The notes under the pieces: model-generated
What the model saw: only the letters and a program-made list of their open reading frames with translations
Database searches by the model: none
Told to the model about the DNA's origin: nothing
Shown here: positions 1-4,772 of the stretch, piece by piece
Layout: the number at the start of each line of letters is the position of its first letter
How positions within the stretch are numbered: position 1 is the stretch's first letter
Position numbers and translations under genes: made by a program
Origin: Ruminococcus sp.
GTDB taxonomy: Bacteria; Bacillota; Clostridia; Oscillospirales; Acutalibacteraceae
Direction: 5' to 3'
DNA: 9,393 bases
Assembly (NCBI GenBank): GCA_017502425.1
Contig: JAFVVB010000125.1
Coordinates: 1 to 9,393, forward strand

Positions 1-779
1 TCACGAAGACGTAAGTTTTCTTCTTTCATACCCAGTGAGTACAGCCAGTCGCGGCAGTAACCTCTCCAGTAGTCAAACCACTCTAAATCAGTACCAGGCT
101 TGCAGAAGAACTCAAGCTCCATCTGCTCGAACTCTCTTACTCGGAAAATGAAGTTACCCGGAGTAATCTCATTACGGAAAGACTTACCTATCTGAGCAAC
201 ACCGAAAGGAACCTTTTTACGGCTGGTACGCTGGATGTTAGCAAAGTTTACGAAAATACCCTGAGCTGTTTCAGGACGTAGGTAAATCTCGGATTTAGAA
301 TCTTCAGTTACACCCTGGAAAGTCTTGAACATAAGGTTGAACTGTCTGATGTCAGTGAAGTTGTGTTTACCGCAGTTAGGACATGGAATTTCCTTTTCGT
401 TGATGTAATCAGTCATCTGCTCGTTAGTCCAGCCTGCTACGTTAGTGCCGTCAAAATCCTCGATGAGGTTATCGGCACGGTGACGGGTTTTACAGTCTTT
501 ACAGTCCATCAGAGGATCAGAGAATCCGCCTAAGTGACCAGACGCTACCCATGTCTGTGGATTCATGAGGATAGCAGAATCCAGACCTACGTTGTATTTG
601 TTCTCCTGCACGAACTTTTTAAGCCATGCTTTTTTGATGTTATTCTTGAGCTCCATACCAAGTGGGCCGTAATCCCATGTATTAGCAAGACCTCCGTAAA
701 TCTCAGAGCCAGGATATACAAAACCTCTGCCTTTACATAAGGCAACGATTTTTTCCATCGACTTATCAGTATTATTCAC
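1..779 (-). CDS. glyS: Glycyl-tRNA synthetase, single-chain (alpha2) type, N-terminal 260 codons; 3' end off window
   Basis: Class II aminoacyl-tRNA synthetase that charges tRNA-Gly in the cytoplasm. The translation begins MNNTDKSMEKIV and carries family landmarks: WDYGPLG (35-41), two zinc-type cysteine pairs (C93/C96 in CKDC, C133/C136 in CPNC), LRPETAQGIF (167-176) and class II motif 2, FRNEITPGNF followed by REFEQMELEFF (201-225). The TPGNF form is the one I recall from Bacillus and other Firmicutes. The family is about 460 residues long, so a little over half is present; motif 3 and the anticodon-binding domain lie off the left edge. I chose the GTG at 777-779 because GGAGGG (786-791) sits 6 nt upstream; the next in-frame ATG (756-758) has no comparable site. 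It is transcribed alone, away from pyrR. No frameshift is seen. Identity is very secure. Confidence 0.97.
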   Translation of the reverse strand, partial: MNNTDKSMEKIVALCKGRGFVYPGSEIYGGLANTWDYGPLGMELKNNIKKAWLKKFVQENKYNVGLDSAILMNPQTWVASGHLGGFSDPLMDCKDCKTRHRADNLIEDFDGTNVAGWTNEQMTDYINEKEIPCPNCGKHNFTDIRQFNLMFKTFQGVTEDSKSEIYLRPETAQGIFVNFANIQRTSRKKVPFGVAQIGKSFRNEITPGNFIFRVREFEQMELEFFCKPGTDLEWFDYWRGYCRDWLYSLGMKEENLRLR

Positions 780-785
780 AAATAT

Positions 786-791
786 CCCTCC
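786..791 (-). promoter_or_regulatory. Ribosome binding site that fixes the GTG start of glyS
   Basis: On the minus strand the sequence reads GGAGGG, then six bases, then GTG. This favours GTG at 779 over the ATG seven codons further in at 758. Confidence 0.8.
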
Positions 792-809
792 ATAGGTTAG
801 TTTTTCATA

Positions 810-836
810 CACCCTATATAGTACAATTTTAGGGTG
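810..836. repeat. Inverted repeat CACCCTA-N13-TAGGGTG overlapping the glyS promoter
   Basis: Two perfect 7-base arms (810-816 and 830-836) are separated by 13 bases. They span the -10 element, part of the spacer and the predicted transcription start, which is the position of a repressor operator. As an RNA hairpin it would lie mostly upstream of the start, so a DNA site is more likely than an RNA structure. No regulator is recognised, and chance is possible in so AT-rich a stretch. Confidence 0.4.
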
Positions 837-846
837 ATATTGTCAA
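818..846 (-). promoter_or_regulatory. Sigma-A promoter of glyS
   Basis: On the minus strand there is a perfect TTGACA (841-846), a 17-nt spacer and TACTAT (818-823). Transcription should begin near 811, giving a leader of only about 30 nt. That is too short for a T-box riboswitch, although T-boxes are common upstream of glyQS/glyS in Firmicutes. Confidence 0.85.
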
Positions 847-969
847 GATTGCTGAGTATTTTATCTTTTCCATATATAGTGAGATGGATTTTTGATAGCG
901 CAAAATGTAGTGTTTCATAATAAAAAAGAGGAAATGTTTGAAAACTTTTGTTTTTTACCTTCTATTTTA

Positions 970-998
970 TTGACAATAGTATTTTGGGGTGGTATTCT
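970..998 (+). promoter_or_regulatory. Sigma-A promoter of the pyrR-permease operon
   Basis: TTGACA (970-975), a 17-nt spacer and TATTCT (993-998). The predicted start is near 1005, giving a leader of about 106 nt before pyrR, which holds the attenuator described below. Confidence 0.85.
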
Positions 999-1009
999 AC
1001 GATTAAGAT

Positions 1010-1042
1010 ATCTTTAATTCGGTACTGTGATGCCGACAAGGT
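1010..1042 (+). promoter_or_regulatory. PyrR-binding loop (anti-antiterminator) in the pyrR leader
   Basis: The lower stem pairs 1010-1014 with 1038-1042 (five pairs, one G-U). An asymmetric bulge follows (TAAT at 1015-1018 opposite C1037). The upper stem pairs 1019-1024 with 1031-1036 (six pairs, one G-U), closed by the hexaloop CTGTGA (1025-1030). A hexaloop CNGNGA over a stem with an internal bulge is the PyrR recognition pattern as I remember it from Bacillus. The structure occupies the 5' arm of the antiterminator, so PyrR bound with UMP would free the terminator to form. Confidence 0.75.
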
Positions 1043-1076
1043 CTTATTGCATATACGTTTACTTTTTAACCTTGTC
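1035..1076 (+). promoter_or_regulatory. Antiterminator hairpin of the pyrR leader
   Basis: GACAAGGT (1035-1042) pairs perfectly with ACCTTGTC (1069-1076) across a 26-nt loop, and can extend past one mismatch with 1031-1033 pairing 1078-1080. The 3' arm is also the 5' arm of the terminator (1067-1077), and the 5' arm overlaps the PyrR-binding loop. The three structures are therefore mutually exclusive in the way a PyrR attenuator needs. Confidence 0.7.
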
Positions 1077-1099
1077 AGCGATGATGAGGTTATTTTTTT
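1067..1099 (+). terminator. Conditional intrinsic terminator (attenuator) ahead of pyrR
   Basis: An 11-pair stem joins 1067-1077 to 1082-1092 (two adjacent G-U pairs in the middle) through a GNRA-type GCGA loop. It is followed at once by seven T residues (1093-1099). The T run directly abuts the pyrR Shine-Dalgarno AGGAGA (1100-1105). It lies between a strong promoter and the gene, so it must be read through when pyrimidines are scarce. Confidence 0.8.
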
Positions 1100-1110
1100 A
1101 GGAGAATTCT

Positions 1111-1647
1111 ATGAAGCTGAAAGCACAACTTTTAAGCGAGTCGGATATTTCCAGAGTGCTCAAAAGAATTGCGCACCAGATTATCGAAAAAAACAGAGGC
1201 ACTAAAGATTTATGCCTTATAGGTATCAAATCGCGTGGTGTACCGCTTGCGCAAAGACTCGCAGACAATATCTATGAAATAGACGGAAATAAAGTCGAGG
1301 TTGGAGAACTTGATATCACGCATTATCGTGATGACATCGAGAAGGATAACTATAATCCCGTTTTGACTAAAACGAAAGTCGATTTTTGTATCAAAGGAAA
1401 AACCGTAGTGCTCATTGACGACGTTATTTTTACGGGACGTACTGCGCGTGCGGCACTTGATGCGGTGCTCGATTTAGGAAGACCGTCTAAAATCCAGCTG
1501 TGTGTGCTCATTGACAGAGGACACTCTGAGCTTCCTATAAAAGCTAACTTCGTCGGTAAGAATATTCCGACGTCTTTAGACGAGGCTGTGGCGGTAAGAC
1601 TCAGTGAATACGACGGCGAAAACTCCGTCGCTATTTATACAAAGTAA
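1111..1647 (+). CDS. pyrR: PyrR bifunctional regulator / uracil phosphoribosyltransferase
   Basis: 178 residues, close to the roughly 180 of Bacillus PyrR. It is an RNA-binding attenuation protein of pyrimidine genes with a PRPP-transferase fold; many homologues also convert uracil and PRPP to UMP. Visible landmarks are IGIKSRGVPLA (37-47), DITHYRDD (68-75), the PRPP-binding loop VVLIDDVIFTGRT (99-111), and the family-typical GRPSKIQL, LIDRGHSELPI and GKNIPTS further on. The start at 1111 is set by AGGAGA five bases upstream and agrees with family length. The leader carries the structure this protein is expected to bind, so autoregulation is likely. The permease begins 22 nt after the stop, in the same operon. 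No pyr biosynthesis genes follow in the window. Confidence 0.95.
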   Translation: MKLKAQLLSESDISRVLKRIAHQIIEKNRGTKDLCLIGIKSRGVPLAQRLADNIYEIDGNKVEVGELDITHYRDDIEKDNYNPVLTKTKVDFCIKGKTVVLIDDVIFTGRTARAALDAVLDLGRPSKIQLCVLIDRGHSELPIKANFVGKNIPTSLDEAVAVRLSEYDGENSVAIYTK

Positions 1648-1669
1648 ATATAAAACAGGGGGAAATAAA

Positions 1670-3043
1670 ATGAAACTGATTTACGATGTTAACGATAAAC
1701 CTAAGTTTTCTTCACTTGTGGTTTTTGGTATTCAGCAGTTGCTCGCTATTATGGCGGCTACATTAGTAGTACCTGTAATTGTAGGTAACGGTATGAGTTC
1801 TGCTGCGGCACTTTTTGGTGCAGGTGTGGGAACTTTAGTATATATTCTTTTTACTAAGCGCAGAAGTCCTGTGTTCTTGGGTTCGTCTTTTGCGTTCATA
1901 GGCTCTATGGTAGCGGCTTTTGCGGGTGCTTCTTCTGTTGCACTTGGATACTTAGGTATCATTATCGGTGCTGCTTTTGCAGGACTTGTGTACGTAATTA
2001 TTGCTATCATTATTAAATTTGCTGGCGTTAAATGGATATCAAAACTCATGCCGTCAGTAGTTATTGGTCCTGTTGTTGCTATTATCGGTCTTTCTCTTTC
2101 AGGTAACGCTGTGGGCGATTTGCAGAAAGCTAACTATACTTTGGCTGACGGCACAGTACCAGGCTCACCGTTCGTTTCTATTATTGTCGGTCTTATCACT
2201 TTAGCGGTTACTATGATTGCTTCAGTATACGGCAAGAAGATGGCACGACTCATTCCGTTTATTATCGGTATACTCGCAGGTTATGCTGCGGCTTCAATTT
2301 TCTATGTTATCGGTGTTCTTACAGGTAACAATGCTTTTATGATTATCGATTACTCACCGATTGTGAACACATTCTCTGAAATTTCAGTAAGCAGCTTTGT
2401 TGCTGTTCCTGACTTTACATTCTTAACAGCTATGGGAGCTTTCGATGAGATAAATGGTGCGTATATAGCGTCTATTGCTATGGCATATATTCCGGTTGCT
2501 TTCGTAGTATTTGCTGAGCATATCGCTGACCATAAGAATCTTTCTACTATCGTTAACCGCGACTTACTCGAAGACCCTGGTCTTTGTCGTACATTACTCG
2601 GTGACGGTGTCGGCTCTATGGTGGGTGCTATTTTCGGCGGTTGTCCTAACACAACATACGGCGAGTCAGTAGGATGCGTCGCTATTACTAAGAACGCTTC
2701 TGTTTATACTATCATCGCTGCTGCTTTCGGTGCGATTATCATTTCATTTATCACACCATTCGTTGCTTTTGTTAATTCTATCCCATCATGCGTAATGGGT
2801 GGTATATGTATGGCACTTTACGGCTTTATTGCTGTGTCAGGTCTTAAAATGCTCAAGGACGTTAACCTTGACGATAATAAAAACCTTTTTGTTGCTTCCA
2901 TTATCCTCATTTCGGGTATCGGCGGACTCACACTTACTTTCAACGTAGGTGGCGGAGTTATCACTATCACATCTATCGCATGTGCTCTTATTCTCGGTAT
3001 TCTCACTAACATTCTTCTTTCTAAAGCTAAGAGTGAAGAGTAA
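1670..3043 (+). CDS. uraA: Uracil permease, NCS2 (nucleobase:cation symporter-2) family
   Basis: 457-residue polytopic membrane protein that most likely imports uracil with protons. Long hydrophobic segments run the whole length, as expected for about 14 helices. Family marks are the N-terminal FGIQQLLAIMAATLVVPVIVG, SPVFLGSSFAFI, the helix-8 type segment FAEHIADHKNL (E283, H284) and the NCS2 signature around PNTTYGES (326-333, with E332 as a likely nucleobase-contacting glutamate), followed by VGCVAIT. The start at 1670 is preceded by AGGGGGA and starts at the conserved N-terminus; the in-frame ATG at 1604 lies inside pyrR and lacks a good site. The pairing with pyrR behind an attenuator argues for uracil rather than xanthine or urate as substrate. 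The symbol pyrP would be equally fair. Confidence 0.92.
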   Translation: MKLIYDVNDKPKFSSLVVFGIQQLLAIMAATLVVPVIVGNGMSSAAALFGAGVGTLVYILFTKRRSPVFLGSSFAFIGSMVAAFAGASSVALGYLGIIIGAAFAGLVYVIIAIIIKFAGVKWISKLMPSVVIGPVVAIIGLSLSGNAVGDLQKANYTLADGTVPGSPFVSIIVGLITLAVTMIASVYGKKMARLIPFIIGILAGYAAASIFYVIGVLTGNNAFMIIDYSPIVNTFSEISVSSFVAVPDFTFLTAMGAFDEINGAYIASIAMAYIPVAFVVFAEHIADHKNLSTIVNRDLLEDPGLCRTLLGDGVGSMVGAIFGGCPNTTYGESVGCVAITKNASVYTIIAAAFGAIIISFITPFVAFVNSIPSCVMGGICMALYGFIAVSGLKMLKDVNLDDNKNLFVASIILISGIGGLTLTFNVGGGVITITSIACALILGILTNILLSKAKSEE

Positions 3044-3232
3044 GAATAGTATCATGGAGATTGTTTTAAAAAGTATTTAAAGTGTTTTGATTTATTGTTT
3101 GTATAACTTTAGTGTTTCCTGATTTCCTATCTGAGGAAAATAAGGTGACGTGCTGTTATCGACACAACAATGATACAGAGATATTTAGCAGGATATAACG
3201 ACAATTCAAACGTCGGTAAGAATAAGTAAAAG

Positions 3233-3260
3233 ACGCACCCTTATTGGGTGCGTTTTCGTT
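3233..3260. terminator. Intrinsic terminator between the permease and the convergent Crp/Fnr gene
   Basis: ACGCACCC (3233-3240), loop TTATT, GGGTGCGT (3246-3253), then TTTCGTT. The stem is perfect over eight pairs. Read on the minus strand it is followed by CTTTTACTTA, so it can also end the regulator transcript, whose stop codon is only five bases away. It lies about 190 bases after the permease stop. Confidence 0.85.
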
Positions 3261-3264
3261 TATG

Positions 3265-3927
3265 CTAAGATAAAAGTGTGAAGCTGTTTTTATCAAAATC
3301 GATAAGACCTTCTTTTTTCATTTTTGAAAGCTCGCTTGACATAGCGCTTCTATCAACGGACAGAAAATCCGCGAGTTGCTGGCGGTTGAATGCAATAGTA
3401 AAATGGTTGCTGTTAGAAAGCTTTGACTGAGCTGAAAGATAGGAGACAAGCTTTTCTCTTGTAGTGCGTTTTGATATATGAGTGAGCTTTTGCATCAGAG
3501 CGCGGTTTTTGTGAGTGAGTGCTATGAGGAGATTTCTGATGACAGTAGTGTGAAATGCGCACGTGTTAGAGCACACCGTCATAAGCCTCTGTACATTGAA
3601 AAAAGCAACCGTGCAATCACTTATAGCAACAGCATCGTTGAGTACTGCACTGCTGCCATAAACTGCGTATGATTCACCGAACATATCGCCCATTTCAATT
3701 TCACTTATGATACTGCGATTTCCCCAGTAATCGTCGGATTGAATGTGTACAGTGCCGTTTAGTAAGACGCAGATGCTGTCGATATACTCACCCTGTCTGA
3801 ATATGTATTCTCCCTTTTTATAGTCTTTATGAGTCGCTGATAAACATCCAAGCATCAGCTGTATATCGTTTTCGCTGATACCCGAGAATAGTTTAGTTCG
3901 TTTTAATACATCTAAATATTTTTTCAT
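3265..3927 (-). CDS. Crp/Fnr-family transcriptional regulator
   Basis: 220 residues, a normal length. The N-terminal two thirds form a cyclic-nucleotide-type sensor domain: KKGEYIFRQGEYIDSI, then LLNGTVHI, then EMGDMFGES. The C-terminus is a winged helix-turn-helix with the recognition region RQQLADFLSVDRSAMSSEL followed by KKEGLIDFD. The usual cAMP-contacting Arg-Ser pair of E. coli CRP after the GE motif is missing, and there is no N-terminal cysteine cluster like that of FNR. Several cysteines are scattered, including CSNTC near the dimer-helix region. The signal could be heme-bound gas, redox state or something else; the sequence does not say. It is divergent from the ferredoxin/flavodiiron genes and shares their control region. 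Start at 3927 is backed by GAGG at 3933-3936. Confidence 0.88.
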   Translation of the reverse strand: MKKYLDVLKRTKLFSGISENDIQLMLGCLSATHKDYKKGEYIFRQGEYIDSICVLLNGTVHIQSDDYWGNRSIISEIEMGDMFGESYAVYGSSAVLNDAVAISDCTVAFFNVQRLMTVCSNTCAFHTTVIRNLLIALTHKNRALMQKLTHISKRTTREKLVSYLSAQSKLSNSNHFTIAFNRQQLADFLSVDRSAMSSELSKMKKEGLIDFDKNSFTLLS

Positions 3928-3939
3928 ATAAACCTCTTT

Positions 3940-3955
3940 TGTTGTAAAAACAACA
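3940..3955. promoter_or_regulatory. Candidate operator of the adjacent Crp/Fnr regulator
   Basis: Perfect palindrome TGTTGT-AAAA-ACAACA (6-base arms, 4-base spacer), a size and symmetry fitting a Crp/Fnr dimer site. Its centre (3947.5) is 41.5 bp upstream of the start predicted from TATAAT at 3977-3982, the class II activator position. For the divergent regulator it falls at about +8 to +24, where binding would block transcription. The half-site differs from the E. coli CRP and FNR consensus sequences. Confidence 0.6.
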
Positions 3956-3969
3956 GAAATATTGTTATT

Positions 3970-3998
3970 ACTATATTATAATACGATTAGAAAGTCAA
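3970..3998 (-). promoter_or_regulatory. Sigma-A promoter of the Crp/Fnr gene
   Basis: On the minus strand: TTGACT (3993-3998), 17-nt spacer, TATAGT (3970-3975). The predicted start is near 3963, giving a leader of about 35 nt. It overlaps the divergent promoter, so the two should compete for polymerase. Confidence 0.75.
3977..3982 (+). promoter_or_regulatory. -10 element of the ferredoxin-gene promoter, lacking a -35 box
   Basis: Consensus TATAAT with the predicted start at 3989. At the 17-nt spacing the -35 position reads roughly CAGAAA, which does not resemble TTGACA. A perfect -10 without a -35, plus a palindrome at -41.5, is typical of an activator-dependent promoter. Confidence 0.6.
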
Positions 3999-4013
3999 CG
4001 GAGGTTTAATATT

Positions 4014-4709
4014 ATGTTGAGAAAAATAATTAAAATAGATGAAGAAAAATGTAATGGTTGCGGTATATGTGCTAAGGCGTGCCACGAGGGAGCAATCGGT
4101 ATAGTTAATGGTAAAGCAAAGCTTTTGAGAGAAGACTACTGCGACGGGCTTGGGGACTGCTTACCATCGTGTCCGGAAAACGCAATTTCGTTTGAGGTAA
4201 GAGAAGCCAAAGCCTATGACGAAGAAGCAGTAAAAAAAGCTCAGGAAAATAAAAAAATGGAAAAACTTTTGTGTGGATGTCCTAGTACTAACTCAAAGGT
4301 GCTTAAACGTGAGTATATAGAGTCTAAAGTGCCAAATACTGTACAAAGCAGACTGAATCAATGGCCAGTACAGATAAAGCTAGTGCCGATAAATGCACCG
4401 TATTTTGATAACGCGGACTTACTTATCGCGGCAGATTGCACGGCTTTTGCATACGGCAATTTCCATAACGATTTTATTAAGAATAAGATAACTCTCATCG
4501 GTTGTCCTAAACTCGATGAAGGAGATTACACAGAAAAGCTCACCGCCATAATAAGGGATAATAATATCAGAAGCGTTACTGTTGTGCGTATGGAGGTGCC
4601 GTGTTGCGGTGGAATCGAAAACGCTGTAAAAAGAGCACTTATGAACAGCTCAAAGTTTATTCCGTGGTCAGTGGTAACTATTTCAACCGATGGTAAAATT
4701 TTAGAGTGA
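4014..4709 (+). CDS. Ferredoxin-like 4Fe-4S binding protein with C-terminal cysteine-rich region
   Basis: 231 residues, cytoplasmic. The N-terminus is ferredoxin-like: cluster motif CNGCGICAKAC (C13, C16, C19, C23), then CDGLGDCLPSCP (C43, C49, C53), where the second cluster's spacing is not the standard CxxCxxC. After a charged linker there is CGCP (87-90). The C-terminal half has DLLIAADCTAFAYG, GCPKLDE (C164) and VPCCGG (C197, C198), so further metal or disulfide chemistry is possible. I recognise the architecture from clostridial proteins, often next to Crp/Fnr regulators and hybrid-cluster proteins, but its exact reaction is unknown to me; electron transfer to an oxidoreductase is the likeliest role. 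It starts 9 nt after GGAGG (4000-4004). The flavodiiron gene follows after 63 nt and has its own promoter. Confidence 0.85.
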   Translation: MLRKIIKIDEEKCNGCGICAKACHEGAIGIVNGKAKLLREDYCDGLGDCLPSCPENAISFEVREAKAYDEEAVKKAQENKKMEKLLCGCPSTNSKVLKREYIESKVPNTVQSRLNQWPVQIKLVPINAPYFDNADLLIAADCTAFAYGNFHNDFIKNKITLIGCPKLDEGDYTEKLTAIIRDNNIRSVTVVRMEVPCCGGIENAVKRALMNSSKFIPWSVVTISTDGKILE

Positions 4710-4715
4710 TTTATA

Positions 4716-4744
4716 TTTACGATAACTAAAATTTGTGATATAAT
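4716..4744 (+). promoter_or_regulatory. Extended -10 promoter of the flavodiiron gene
   Basis: TGATATAAT (TG at 4736-4737, TATAAT at 4739-4744) with TTTACG (4716-4721) at a 17-nt spacing; the -35 matches four of six bases. No copy of the Crp/Fnr palindrome is visible nearby, so this gene may be made constitutively as well as by readthrough from the ferredoxin gene. Confidence 0.6.
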
Positions 4745-4772
4745 TAACGAGTATTGCAAGGGGGTAATTACT

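Noticed and set aside
780..970. T-box riboswitch expected upstream of glyS
   Set aside because: The strong promoter at 818-846 leaves only about 30 nt of leader, and no T-box sequence or specifier hairpin is visible.
948..1205. 85-codon open frame overlapping the pyrR promoter, leader and start
   Set aside because: It runs across the promoter and attenuator, has no recognisable protein features and overlaps a secure gene.
1604..1672. Alternative upstream ATG (1604) for the permease, overlapping pyrR
   Set aside because: It has no ribosome binding site, and the extra 22 residues come from out-of-frame pyrR. The ATG at 1670 has AGGGGGA and matches the family N-terminus.
1551..3224. A 14-base repeat, CGTCGGTAAGAATA, in pyrR (1551-1564) and in the 3' region of the permease (3211-3224)
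   Set aside because: The flanks differ, there is no mobile-element context, and one such match is not unlikely by chance in a window of this size.
3149..3229. Small open frame (20 codons from ATG 3170)
   Set aside because: It has no Shine-Dalgarno, no recognisable product and a length expected by chance.
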